A stretch of 56,480 nucleotides of DNA from Mycobacterium sp. GA-1285 (GCF_001499905.1 NZ_LQIS01000021.1:1-56480), one strand, 5' to 3'. Numbered from the stretch's first letter, positions 44,112 through 52,288 are shown. The notes: generated by a model from the sequence alone, not told the origin. Numbers and translations: made by a program.

Positions 44112-45029
44112 TCACGGCCGTGCGGTGTTCTCGACGATGATCTGGCAGGCCGTCTCGTAAAAGGCGCTGATGAGCGTGGAGAAGGACAATTCGAACGGGT
44201 AGATCATGTGTACGTCGAGCGGCTCGAGGTGCCATTCGGGTAACACCGGAACAAGGGTGCCCTCGCGCAACTCCGCGGTGCAGATGATCTGGGTCGGCAT
44301 AACACCGATCCCGAGCCCCTGCATGATGTATTGCTTGCAGACCTGAAAGTTGTTGGCGCGCGCCCGGACTTGCGGTGTCAGATCGCGTCGGCCGGCCTTG
44401 CCGGTGACCGTCAGTCTGCGGGGCCCGCCGAAGCCGAAGTCGATGAACGCAAGCGTGTTCAACTGTGCGGGATCGCGAATCGGTTCGGGCAGTCGCGCAA
44501 CGAAATCCGGTGACGCGCAGAGGAACAGCTCGAGGTCGAAAACCTTGCGCGCTATCAGTGTGGAGTCCTGTAGCGGTCCGGTGCTGAATACCACGTCGAA
44601 CCCGTCCCGGACCGGATCGACCACCCTGTCGACCAGCCGGATGTCCAGCCGCGAGTTCGGATAGTGCTGCAGGAACGCCGCACCGACGCGGGAGGCATAG
44701 TCGACGCCGACGAAGACCGGGATCGCCACCCGCAGTTCGCCCTGAGGCTCCTGCCTGCTGCCCTCGACCAGCGCGCGGACACCGTTGGCCTCGGCCAGGA
44801 TGTTGACCGCGTGGGCGTACACCTGCTCACCGAGATCGGTGACGGTGAGCTGGTGGGTGTTCTTGCGAAGCAGTTTGATGCCCAGGTCGGATTCCAGCCT
44901 GGTCAGCTTGCGGCTGACGGTCGACTTCGGCATTCCGAGCAGCGCCGCCGCCTTCGACAAGCTGCGGTTCTCGACCACCTTGCCGAAGATCAGCAGGGCA
45001 TCGACGTCGAAGGGCAGATTTTGTTCCAT
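44112..45029 (-). CDS. LysR-family transcriptional regulator
   Basis: 305 residues. N-terminal winged helix with NRSLSKAAALLGMPKSTVSR and the KLTRLESDLGIKLL recognition/linker region, then a LysR substrate-binding domain beginning near LRVAIPVFVG. Start ATG at 45029 gives the usual N-terminus (DVDALLIFGKVVE). It diverges from the Rieske-TauD-LLM operon across 136 bp with nested inverted repeats, the standard LysR arrangement, so it is very likely that operon's activator responding to a pathway substrate. Confidence 0.87.
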   Translation of the reverse strand: MEQNLPFDVDALLIFGKVVENRSLSKAAALLGMPKSTVSRKLTRLESDLGIKLLRKNTHQLTVTDLGEQVYAHAVNILAEANGVRALVEGSRQEPQGELRVAIPVFVGVDYASRVGAAFLQHYPNSRLDIRLVDRVVDPVRDGFDVVFSTGPLQDSTLIARKVFDLELFLCASPDFVARLPEPIRDPAQLNTLAFIDFGFGGPRRLTVTGKAGRRDLTPQVRARANNFQVCKQYIMQGLGIGVMPTQIICTAELREGTLVPVLPEWHLEPLDVHMIYPFELSFSTLISAFYETACQIIVENTARP

Positions 45030-45061
45030 CGGTCTGCGACGCCCTCTCCATCTCGCCTGAA

Positions 45062-45088
45062 TGTTCCAAATATGCAACAGGGTGTTGC
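45062..45088. promoter_or_regulatory. LysR-type binding region with nested inverted repeats
   Basis: TGTTCC (45062-45067), six bases, GCAACA (45074-45079), GGG, TGTTGC (45083-45088). The last two arms form a perfect 6-3-6 palindrome; the first two form a near-perfect 6-6-6 repeat, so GCAACA is shared. LysR proteins use such recognition and activation half-sites and switch between them on ligand binding. Confidence 0.5.
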
Positions 45089-45165
45089 GCTCACGGGTCT
45101 GTTTCGGCCATTTCGGCGGCGGTACGTTCGGCCTACCGTCTCCAGCCCCGACGGAGGAGAGATCG

Positions 45166-46461
45166 TTGAGTCACGACATCCTGGTGACCAAACCCGCGAG
45201 CGGACACTGGACCGACGCCTACCCCGAACTGGGTCGTGGTCCCGTTTCGCTGGAGGACTGCGTTTCCGAGGAGTTCTACAACAAGGAACGCGAGCACGTC
45301 TTCAAGAAGACCTGGCTCTACATGGGACGGGTCGAGCGGGTGCCGAAATCCGGCAGCTATTTCACCCGCGAGCTGTCTTTTCTCAACACCTCGGTGATCA
45401 TCGTGCGAGGAAAGGACTCCGTGGTCCGCGCGTTCCACAACATCTGCCCGCACCGAGGCAACAAGATGCTGTGGGAGGACGATCCCTTCCATGAGGTCGA
45501 GGGCCGCGCACCGCTGCTGTACTGCCGCTTCCACGGTTGGCGCTACAAGCTGGACGGCTCGCTGCACTCGGCCACCCGCAAGGATCTGCTCCTCGACTTC
45601 GACGCGGACAGCTGCCGGGTGCCCGCCATCCAGTGCGAGGTGTGGGAGGGATTCATCTTCATCAACCTCGACCCGCGCAACACCGAGCCGTTGCGCGAGT
45701 TCCTCGGGGAACTGGCGCACGAGATCGAGGGCTATCCGTTCGCGGGACCCCATCAGGTGTACAAGTTCAAGGCCGAACTGCAGTGCAACTGGAAGATCTT
45801 CCTCGACGGGTTCGCCGAGAGCTATCACGGGCCGTACCTGCACGCGTCCTCGTTCGGCGCGCTCACCGCGGAGGCCAGGGACGCGTTCAACCAACCGAAT
45901 CCGTTCACCGACGCCTTGGCCTACCGGCTCAAGGGCCCGCACCGGATGTTCTCGTTCTCCGGTGAGCCGTCGCGAAAGACGCCGTACTCCAAGCCGATCG
46001 AGTGCGTCTTCGAGGCCAGCGCGGCCGGGCCGTGGAACAAGAAAGCCGACCGCGGGCCGATGCCTCCCGGTATCAACCCCACGCGGTCGGAGAAGTACGG
46101 ATTCGACTCGTTCCAGTTCTTCCCGAACTTCGTGCTGATCTTCGGGGCGTCCGGTTTCACCGTCCACACGCACTGGCCCACCGGACCGCACTCGCACATC
46201 TTCGAAACGGAGGCGTATTACCAACCGCCGACGACACACAAGGAGCGGCTGGGCCAGGAGCTGACGGTGACGTTCCTCAACGACATCATCCTCGAGGACG
46301 CCAGCCCGTCGGAGGGTCTGCAGGCCATGCTGAACAGCGGCGTGCTCACCCACTTCACGATGAACGACGAGGAAATCCTGCTGCGCCACTTTCACAAGGT
46401 CGTGGGCGATTACGTAGAAAAAGGCGTCAAGGCCGAGGAAGAACCGAAGGCGATACGATGA
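45166..46461 (+). CDS. Rieske non-heme-iron oxygenase, alpha subunit
   Basis: 431 residues. Rieske ligands are C94-P-H96 and C120-x2-H123 (CRFHGW). The catalytic iron ligands lie in FLDGFAESYHGPYLHA (H221, H226). The start is TTG at 45166: GGAGG lies eight bases upstream and the residues that follow make a normal N-terminus, while ATG at 45061 would fall inside the operator. No classical beta subunit, ferredoxin or reductase follows; instead a 107-aa protein starts in the stop codon (ATGA). Substrate unknown. First gene of a five-gene operon facing a LysR regulator. Confidence 0.86.
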   Translation: MSHDILVTKPASGHWTDAYPELGRGPVSLEDCVSEEFYNKEREHVFKKTWLYMGRVERVPKSGSYFTRELSFLNTSVIIVRGKDSVVRAFHNICPHRGNKMLWEDDPFHEVEGRAPLLYCRFHGWRYKLDGSLHSATRKDLLLDFDADSCRVPAIQCEVWEGFIFINLDPRNTEPLREFLGELAHEIEGYPFAGPHQVYKFKAELQCNWKIFLDGFAESYHGPYLHASSFGALTAEARDAFNQPNPFTDALAYRLKGPHRMFSFSGEPSRKTPYSKPIECVFEASAAGPWNKKADRGPMPPGINPTRSEKYGFDSFQFFPNFVLIFGASGFTVHTHWPTGPHSHIFETEAYYQPPTTHKERLGQELTVTFLNDIILEDASPSEGLQAMLNSGVLTHFTMNDEEILLRHFHKVVGDYVEKGVKAEEEPKAIR

Positions 46462-46781
46462 GCGCCGTTCTGCCGCCGGAGTTTTCACACCTCGAACACC
46501 TTGTGCCCGAATGGGCCATCGAGGACGGACATGCGCGCTATGTAAAGCGGGTCAACAGTTCCATGGAACAGATCCGCGCGTTCTACGACGAGATCTTCCC
46601 GCACGCCGAAGAAGCGGTGGCTTACATCGACAAGTTCGACTACTCCGAGCCGCTGCCCGAGGACGTCGCCAACCTACGGAACCTGCTCTACTCACTGATC
46701 ACCGTCTCGCTCGCCGTGGAGTTGTGGAACCAACCGCGAGTCAAACATTCGGCCGACACGATTCTGACGAGGGTGAGCTGA
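46458..46781 (+). CDS. Small hypothetical protein coupled to a Rieske oxygenase
   Basis: 107 residues, acidic and predicted all-helical, with no signal peptide, no Cys and no metal motif. Notable segments are RVNSSMEQIRAFYDEIFPHAEEA and the hydrophobic LRNLLYSLITVSLAVELW (first shown only in part). It is too short and of the wrong fold type for the NTF2-like beta subunit of Rieske dioxygenases. The ATG overlaps the oxygenase stop, so the two are made in fixed ratio. I believe similar small proteins accompany Rieske genes in other bacteria, but none with a known function comes to mind. Confidence 0.75.
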   Translation: MSAVLPPEFSHLEHLVPEWAIEDGHARYVKRVNSSMEQIRAFYDEIFPHAEEAVAYIDKFDYSEPLPEDVANLRNLLYSLITVSLAVELWNQPRVKHSADTILTRVS

Positions 46782-46787
46782 GCCGCC

Positions 46788-47618
46788 GTGAGCCTGACCT
46801 CCGCACAACTGGACGTCGCCGACCTGACCCCCAGGATCGGCAGCGAGATCAGAACCGACCTCGACACACTGCTGAGTGGCCGCGCCGCCGAAACCATCCG
46901 CGCCACACTGGAACAACGCGGAGTGGTCTTCTTTCGCGGCTTGCAGATCAGCGACGAGCAGCAGGTCGCGATCGCCACAACGTTGGGTACCGTGGTCGCC
47001 AACGAGGGCGAGGACGGAATCTACAAGATCTCTCTCGACGAGAACATCAACCAACGCGCGAAGTACCTGAAGGGTTCGATGTTCTGGCACTTCGACGGCT
47101 CCCTGCAGCCCTACCCGAACCTGGCGACGTTGCTCCGAGCGGTGAAACTGTCTGATACCGGCGGTGATACGGAGTTCTGCAACACCTATGCCGCATACGA
47201 CGATCTGCCGCAATCCGACAAGGATCTCATCGCCGATCTTCGCGTCGTGCACAGCGCCGAGCGATCTCAGTACTATGTCACACCCGAGATGAGTTACGAC
47301 GAGATCGCGTTCTGGCAGAAGTCCCCGACGAAGGCGTGCCCCATCGTGTGGACGCACCAGTCCGGCCGCAAGTCGCTACTGCTCGGCGCGACAGCCGACT
47401 ACGTGGTCGGCATGCCCGTCGAGGAGAGCCGCGCACTGCTTGCCCGGCTTCGTGATTGGGCCACCCAGCCGCAATACGTCTATCGGCACCAGTGGGAGGT
47501 CGGCGATCTGTTGATCTGGGACAACACGGGCACCATGCACCGCGCGCTGCCTTACGCCGCCGACAGCGGTCGCCTCATGCACCGGACCATCCTGGCGGGC
47601 GAAGAGCCGCTGAATTGA
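46788..47618 (+). CDS. TauD/TfdA-family Fe(II)/2-oxoglutarate dioxygenase
   Basis: 276 residues. The iron triad is H101-F-D103 (FWHFDGS) with H251 (NTGTMHRALPY), and R266 binds 2-oxoglutarate. Relatives oxidise taurine, 2,4-D and other acids, usually cleaving a side group after hydroxylation. GTG start 6 bp after the 107-aa gene; its TGA overlaps the TTG start of the LLM gene. Together with the Rieske enzyme it suggests two successive oxygenations of one substrate. Confidence 0.86.
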   Translation: MSLTSAQLDVADLTPRIGSEIRTDLDTLLSGRAAETIRATLEQRGVVFFRGLQISDEQQVAIATTLGTVVANEGEDGIYKISLDENINQRAKYLKGSMFWHFDGSLQPYPNLATLLRAVKLSDTGGDTEFCNTYAAYDDLPQSDKDLIADLRVVHSAERSQYYVTPEMSYDEIAFWQKSPTKACPIVWTHQSGRKSLLLGATADYVVGMPVEESRALLARLRDWATQPQYVYRHQWEVGDLLIWDNTGTMHRALPYAADSGRLMHRTILAGEEPLN

Positions 47619-48475
47619 AGCTGGGCATCGCGACACCGGTCGTCACCAACGTCGCCGGGGCGGCATTGACGTGGGAGCGCGACGCAGGAGTCGAGGACAT
47701 CGGCCGCGTCGCCGAAGCGGCGGACCGGCTCGGCTACCACCACCTGACCTGCAGCGAGCACATCGGGATCCCGGCATCGGAGGCCGGGCGGCGCGGCGCC
47801 CGGTACTGGGACCCGCTGGCCACCCTGGGTTATGTGGCGGCCCGCACCCAGCGGATCCGGCTCGCCACCATGACCCTGGTGCTCGGATACCACCATCCCC
47901 TGGCCATCGTGAAGCGTTACGGCACACTCGATCACGTCAGCCGGGGCCGGCTGATTCTCGGTGTGGGAGTCGGGTCACTCAAAGAGGAGTTCGACCTTCT
48001 CGGCGCGCCGTTCGACGACCGCGGTCCGCGCGGCGACGACGCCCTGCGGGCCCTGCGCGCCGCCCTGGCGAGCAATGAGCCCTCCTACGACGGCGAGTAC
48101 TACTCGTTCGGCGGCCTCATCGTCGACCCGTGCGCGCTGCAGCCCCATCTGCCGATCTGGGTCGGCGGCCGGACCAGACGCTCGCTGCGGCGGGCGCTCA
48201 CGCTCGCCGAGGGCTGGGCTCCGTTCGGCATCTCGGTCGCGACCGCGGGGGAGTGGTTGAAGGCGCGCGAGGTGCCGCCCGGCTTCGAGGTCGTGCTGCC
48301 CGCCGACCGTCCGCTCGACCCGGTCGACAACCCCGACGCGACGCGGGAAACGTTGCGCGCGATGGCGAACGCGGGCACGACGGTCGTGTCCGCGCGCTTC
48401 GTCCACCGCTCGCTCGAGCATTACCTCGAGCAGATCCACGCACTCGCGGAATTGCACCGCGACGACGAGAGGTGA
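47615..48475 (+). CDS. LLM-class F420-dependent oxidoreductase
   Basis: 286 residues, luciferase-like TIM barrel. Marks are CSEHIGIP near residue 47, the IRLATMTLVLGYHHPLAIVK strand-loop, GRLILGVGVGSLKEEF and the late PIWVGGRT. Most mycobacterial proteins of this kind use F420 rather than FMN. The start is TTG at 47615, overlapping the TauD stop (TTGA). Probably reduces or oxidises an intermediate of the operon's pathway. Confidence 0.83.
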   Translation: MKLGIATPVVTNVAGAALTWERDAGVEDIGRVAEAADRLGYHHLTCSEHIGIPASEAGRRGARYWDPLATLGYVAARTQRIRLATMTLVLGYHHPLAIVKRYGTLDHVSRGRLILGVGVGSLKEEFDLLGAPFDDRGPRGDDALRALRAALASNEPSYDGEYYSFGGLIVDPCALQPHLPIWVGGRTRRSLRRALTLAEGWAPFGISVATAGEWLKAREVPPGFEVVLPADRPLDPVDNPDATRETLRAMANAGTTVVSARFVHRSLEHYLEQIHALAELHRDDER

Positions 48476-48476
48476 C

Positions 48477-49079
48477 ATGACGCACGACGCCACGGGCCAT
48501 CCGCTCCTGATGCCGCTGACCGCCGACGAATGGGGCCCCGACGAGTACGCCGCCGTCGGCGCGCTGCTGGGAGTGCCAGCCGAAGACGTTCCACGGGCCG
48601 GCTCGGGAGAACCCAGGGATCCGCTCAACTTCGACATCATCGGGGTGCTCGCCCGGCATCCGAAGATGGCGCAGAAGTTCCTCGGCTACAACGCGTTTCT
48701 GCTGCAGCGCGGCGAGCTGCCGTTGCGGCTGCGCGAGCTGGCGGTGTTGCGGCTCGCCCACGCGCGACGCTCGTCGTTCTTCTGGGGTGAGCATGTCAGG
48801 ATCGCCAAGGCAGGTGGCTTGTCGGACGACGAGATCGCCCGGATCGCCCGCGGTAACGCCGAATTCGACGGAGTGGACCGGCTGGTGCTCGAGACGACAG
48901 ACGAATTGCTCGCCCGTAACAGAGCCACGCCCGACGCGTGGCGACGTCTCGTCGACGAACTCGGCACCCACCAGGCAATGGAGCTGATCTTCGTCGTGGG
49001 CACGTACGCGATGCTCGCGATGGCCTGCGACACCTGGCAACTCGCCCCGCCGCCGGGCAGCGCGACGCTTCCGGATTAG
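48477..49079 (+). CDS. Carboxymuconolactone decarboxylase-family protein without CxxC
   Basis: 200 residues. The CMD/AhpD fold is shown by LPLRLRELAVLRLAHARRSSFFWGEHVRIA (given only partly conserved) and LSDDEIARIARG. AhpD-type peroxidases have a CxxC in that helix; here the positions read SSFFWGEH, so redox activity is unlikely and a decarboxylase, lactone-handling or binding role is more likely. The only Cys lies near the C-terminus. ATG one base after the LLM stop. Last gene of the LysR-facing operon; its stop overlaps the stop of the convergent VTT gene. Confidence 0.8.
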   Translation: MTHDATGHPLLMPLTADEWGPDEYAAVGALLGVPAEDVPRAGSGEPRDPLNFDIIGVLARHPKMAQKFLGYNAFLLQRGELPLRLRELAVLRLAHARRSSFFWGEHVRIAKAGGLSDDEIARIARGNAEFDGVDRLVLETTDELLARNRATPDAWRRLVDELGTHQAMELIFVVGTYAMLAMACDTWQLAPPPGSATLPD

Positions 49080-49792
49080 GAGTCCTCGGCTTCGGGTACC
49101 GGTTCGCCGCCGTCGCGCCGGGAACGTCGCCAGCTGCGCACACCCCGGTGGGCGGCGAAGGCGCCGACGATCCCGGTGACGCACCACACCGCGATCGCGA
49201 CATAGGTCAGCGGCGAATTCAGATCCGAGATCGACGCCCCCAGCGCCGTGTACACGAATGCGCGGGGGACCGATCCGATGAACGCGCCAACAGCCATCTG
49301 CCACAACGGAACTCCGAACGCGCCGAACGCGTAGGAAGCGAGCGCGTCGGAGATACCCGGTACGAAGCGCTGGCCGACGACGGCCCACAGCCCTCTGCGC
49401 GCAATGAGACCGTCGAGCCGGTTCGCTCGCTCCTCGCCGAGGATTGCCCGCGCGCTGTCGCGTCCGGCCCGCCTGCCGAGCAGGCTCGTGACACAGGCGG
49501 TGGTGACCGTCGCGCCGAGGGTCGCGAACGTGCCGACGACGGGACCGAACAGCACTCCGCTGGCGGCGGCCAGGATCGGCCCGGGCACGAACACCGAGCC
49601 CAGCAGACCCGACACCACGACATAGACCAGCGGTGCGATGGGGCCGGTGGAGGCCACCGTGCGTCGGACGTGGTCGACGTCGATCACACCGGTGACCGCA
49701 ACCACGTAGAACAGCCCGAGCAGGAACGCCGCGAACAACACGAGTCGCACGACGTGTCGCCGACGGGTCGCGGGGCTCTCGCTGAGGGTCAT
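49076..49792 (-). CDS. VTT/TVP38 (DedA-like) membrane protein
   Basis: 238 residues with about five membrane segments. The VTT core is SVFVPGPILAAASGVLFGPVVG and, further on, GQRFVPGISDALASYAFG followed by FIGSVPRAFVYTALG. The paired re-entrant loops with conserved Pro/Gly and Arg are those of DedA/TMEM64 lipid scramblase-like proteins. The role is probably in membrane lipid movement. ATG at 49792 gives a normal N-terminus. Convergent with the CMD gene, overlapping its stop by four bases. Confidence 0.82.
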   Translation of the reverse strand: MTLSESPATRRRHVVRLVLFAAFLLGLFYVVAVTGVIDVDHVRRTVASTGPIAPLVYVVVSGLLGSVFVPGPILAAASGVLFGPVVGTFATLGATVTTACVTSLLGRRAGRDSARAILGEERANRLDGLIARRGLWAVVGQRFVPGISDALASYAFGAFGVPLWQMAVGAFIGSVPRAFVYTALGASISDLNSPLTYVAIAVWCVTGIVGAFAAHRGVRSWRRSRRDGGEPVPEAEDS

Positions 49793-49909
49793 GTCCAGGC
49801 AATCTTGCCGCACGCCGGTGCGGCACATTTTCGCTACCGAGGACCTCGCCGGCGTCGACGTCGCGGCCGCCGCGTCCGCCCGACCTGGTCCGGACGCGGT
49901 CGGTGAAGG

Positions 49910-50104
49910 TCAGTCTTGACTGCTTCGGCGCTCGCCGATGAACGCGAGCAGCCGAGGGTCTTCGGAGGTGAACGCGTCGACCTCCTCGCCGCCGTCACAG
50001 CTCAGCAGCGCGACCGTCACACTGCCTTCCCGTCGCGTCCGGACCTCCCACACGGCGCCCGAGTCCTGCCATCGCTGCAGATCCGCCACTCGGTCCACCG
50101 CCAT
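49910..50104 (-). CDS. Small conserved actinobacterial hypothetical protein
   Basis: 64 residues starting at the second ATG (AVDRVADLQRWQDSGAVWEV follows it). The block VTVALLSCDGGEEVDAFTSEDPRLLAFIG recurs, to my memory, in many short actinobacterial proteins of unknown function. One Cys beside an acidic patch is the only possible functional residue. A GGGG stands just before the ATG. Its start lies 19 bp from the divergent DUF488 start, so the two promoters must overlap. Confidence 0.65.
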   Translation of the reverse strand: MAVDRVADLQRWQDSGAVWEVRTRREGSVTVALLSCDGGEEVDAFTSEDPRLLAFIGERRSSQD

Positions 50105-50123
50105 GCCCCTACCATTCCACCGC

Positions 50124-50492
50124 ATGGGTGGCCGGCCAAGCGTCGAGGTAGCACGGGTCTATGACCCGCAGGGCGACCATGACGGGACCCGGGTTCTGGT
50201 GGACCGGTTGTGGCCGAGAGGATTCCGCAAGGCCGACCCGCGGGTCGGGCGGTGGCTGCCGTCGGTGGCGCCGTCGACCGAGTTGCGACGGTGGTATTCG
50301 CACCAGCCGGAACGGTTCGACGAGTTCGCCGCCCGCTACACCGCCGAACTGGAAACCGAGACGGGCGCGCAGGCGCTGGACGAAATCCGCGCCCTGCTCG
50401 ACCAGGGGCCGGTGGTGCTCGTGACCGCCAGCCGCGACGTCGACGCCAGCCACGCCGCGGTCCTTCGGGACCTGCTGACGCGAACGGCGTGA
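50124..50492 (+). CDS. DUF488-family protein
   Basis: 122 residues. DUF488 hallmarks are RVLVDRLWPRGFRKAD near residue 25, LRRWYSHQPERFDEFAARY, and a final VVLVTASRDVDASHAAVL. The family has no established reaction; relatives sit in many soil bacteria near stress genes. No Shine-Dalgarno is visible. TACCAT (50110-50115) stands eight bases before the ATG, so a leaderless mRNA is likely. It precedes the proteasome-like gene by 32 bp and is probably co-transcribed. Confidence 0.8.
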   Translation: MGGRPSVEVARVYDPQGDHDGTRVLVDRLWPRGFRKADPRVGRWLPSVAPSTELRRWYSHQPERFDEFAARYTAELETETGAQALDEIRALLDQGPVVLVTASRDVDASHAAVLRDLLTRTA

Positions 50493-50524
50493 GACGATCG
50501 GCGCATGCCGTCGAAACTGCCGCG

Positions 50525-51220
50525 ATGACCGTCGTTCTCGCCATTCGTTGCGCCGACGGGGTCGTGTTGGCGGGAGATTCGCAGATCACCGACCCCGAGC
50601 GGGGTTTGAGTTATCCGGCCCAAAAGCTGCACCCGCTCGGTGAACACGCCGCGTGGGGCGGTAGCGGATCGCGCGCCGTGCTCTACGACCTCGAGCAGAT
50701 CTTCGACAACGAGCCGGACGCCATCGTCGAAGCGCCCGACATCGGCCATGCCCTGCAAGAGCGCGTCCTGCCGGTGTTTGAGCACCACTACAAGAACTTC
50801 ATCGAGGACGTGCCTGCCGGTAAGCCCGGCGCGACTCCGGCGACGTACGTCCTTGCGGCGGGCTACGCGAACGGGCACCCGTTCATCGTCGACATCGATC
50901 CACACGGGCTGATCGGCCACTACGAAGAGATCGGCTTTCACGCGGTGGGCAGCGGGTCGCCGATGGCCCAGCAGGCCCACGCGCTTCTGGCGCACTTCGG
51001 AATGGGCGAACGCAGCGTCGACTACGGCGTGGTGGCCGCGCTGCGGGTACTCGACGCGCTGGACGCATCGTCACCCAGTGTCGGTGGGCCCATGGACCTC
51101 TGCCGGATCACTTCCGACGGCGCCCAGCATCTCGACGAGGAAGCCGTCGCCGAGGTGCGTCGCAGTGTGCACCGGTGGACCGAACTCGAAGGGCGGGCCC
51201 TCGACGACCTGTTCCGCTGA
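50525..51220 (+). CDS. Stand-alone proteasome-beta-like Ntn hydrolase
   Basis: 231 residues with no propeptide. After removal of Met, Thr is residue 1 of TVVLAIRCADGVVLAGDSQ; Asp of AGDSQ is then D17 and Lys of PAQKLH is K33, the exact numbering of the proteasome beta catalytic residues. GFHAVGSGSPMAQQA matches the GSGS segment of mycobacterial PrcB (QAVGSGS), and ALDASSPSVGGPMDL matches the beta-subunit AxxxDxxSGG region. There is no PrcA, Pup, Mpa or Dop gene beside it, so it is not the regular 20S core; it may form its own ring. ATG at 50525 exactly exposes the Thr, which supports the start. Confidence 0.8.
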   Translation: MTVVLAIRCADGVVLAGDSQITDPERGLSYPAQKLHPLGEHAAWGGSGSRAVLYDLEQIFDNEPDAIVEAPDIGHALQERVLPVFEHHYKNFIEDVPAGKPGATPATYVLAAGYANGHPFIVDIDPHGLIGHYEEIGFHAVGSGSPMAQQAHALLAHFGMGERSVDYGVVAALRVLDALDASSPSVGGPMDLCRITSDGAQHLDEEAVAEVRRSVHRWTELEGRALDDLFR

Positions 51221-51235
51221 ATGCCACGAAAAGAC

Positions 51236-51254
51236 GAAGGTAAGTCTTGCCTTA
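51236..51254 (+). promoter_or_regulatory. IdeR iron box upstream of mbtK
   Basis: GAAGGTAAGTCTTGCCTTA matches the 19-bp IdeR consensus (TWAGGTWAGSCTWACCTWA) at 16 of 19 positions. It stands 25 bp before the mbtK ATG, so the gene should be repressed by IdeR when iron is plentiful. Confidence 0.72.
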
Positions 51255-51279
51255 GTCGGTCCGGTAAGCTCGGCGGGCG

Positions 51280-51903
51280 ATGACCGAGATCGACGCTGCG
51301 CCCTCGTCGGTGCTTCCGCGGGAGCTGACCGACATCTCCGATGCGGTACGTGACGTCGCGGCACCGCCCACGCCGGTTCTTGCCGAGCCGTACACCATCC
51401 GCCTGGCCGATCCGGACGCGGACGCCGAGATGATCTCGGAATGGATGAACCGCCCGCACCTGGTCGAGACGTGGGAATACGACTGGCCGCCCGAGCGGTG
51501 GCACCGATATCTGACAGCGCAGTTGGCGGGCGAATACTCCAGGCCGTTCGTCGGCTCGTTCCGGCGACAACCGTTCGCCTACATCGAGTTGTACCGCGCC
51601 GCCAGGGATTCGATCGCGCCGTGCTACGACGCCGACCCCCACGACATCGGAATGCACGCGGCGATCGCGGATTTGCGCTTCGTCCACCGCGGTATCGCGG
51701 CGCTTATGTTGCCGCGGTTGACCGCCAACATCTTCGAGCTCGATCCGCAGTGCCGCCGCATCATGTTCGATCCGGACCACCGGAACAAGGGCGCGCGCGT
51801 TGTCTGCGAACACGGCGGCTGCCTGTTTCTCGGGGAACACGACATGTCGAACCGGCGCATGGCCCTGTACGCGCTGCCGCGCACGCAGCCGCGAGAACCG
51901 TAG
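51280..51903 (+). CDS. mbtK: Mycobactin N-acyltransferase MbtK (GNAT fold)
   Basis: 207 residues. Matches Rv1347c closely: WMNRPHL, WEYDWP, DADPHDIGMHAAIADL (H126), CRRIMFDPDHRN (D165) and FLGEHDMSNRRMALYAL. MbtK transfers the long acyl chain to the lysine epsilon-nitrogen of mycobactin from an ACP-bound donor. The N-terminal 35 residues are a variable leader. It is alone, away from any other siderophore gene in the window, as Rv1347c is in M. tuberculosis. The iron box upstream indicates IdeR control. Confidence 0.87.
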   Translation: MTEIDAAPSSVLPRELTDISDAVRDVAAPPTPVLAEPYTIRLADPDADAEMISEWMNRPHLVETWEYDWPPERWHRYLTAQLAGEYSRPFVGSFRRQPFAYIELYRAARDSIAPCYDADPHDIGMHAAIADLRFVHRGIAALMLPRLTANIFELDPQCRRIMFDPDHRNKGARVVCEHGGCLFLGEHDMSNRRMALYALPRTQPREP

Positions 51904-51922
51904 CCCTCGTGGGCCAGCTGTC

Positions 51923-52288
51923 TCACAGCAGTGTGCCGATCCACCAGCCCAAGGCAGCCGCTGCCACGCCGAGCGCCAGACTGACGACGATGTTGGAGAT
52001 CGCCAGTCCGGTCCGGCGTTCCGCCCCGAGCTCGAGGGTCTGCAGCATCCAGGTCGAGAACGTCGTGTAGGCGCCGACGAGCGCGACACCGACCAGCAGC
52101 GCCGTGGTGGGTCCCAGTTCGAGGCCGGCGAGCAGCCCGAGCACCAGCGCACCTGAGATGTTGACCACGAAGATGCCCGACGGGAACACTCCGCTCAGCC
52201 GGTGTGACACCGTGCGGTCGACGAGAAAGCGCAGCACCGCTCCCACTCCTCCGAGGACCGCGACACCCAGCCACACCGCGACCGTCAT
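51923..52288 (-). CDS. crcB: Fluoride channel CrcB/Fluc (second of pair)
   Basis: 121 residues with four membrane helices. Family signatures are [10 protein letters not shown] near the start, an Asn-containing [12 protein letters not shown] and [13 protein letters not shown]. Fluc channels are dual-topology dimers that expel fluoride; paired genes as here may make heterodimers. ATG overlaps the stop of the upstream crcB (ATGA). The pair next to pgm matches Rv3069-Rv3070 beside pgmA in M. tuberculosis. Confidence 0.87.
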   Translation of the reverse strand: MTVAVWLGVAVLGGVGAVLRFLVDRTVSHRLSGVFPSGIFVVNISGALVLGLLAGLELGPTTALLVGVALVGAYTTFSTWMLQTLELGAERRTGLAISNIVVSLALGVAAAALGWWIGTLL

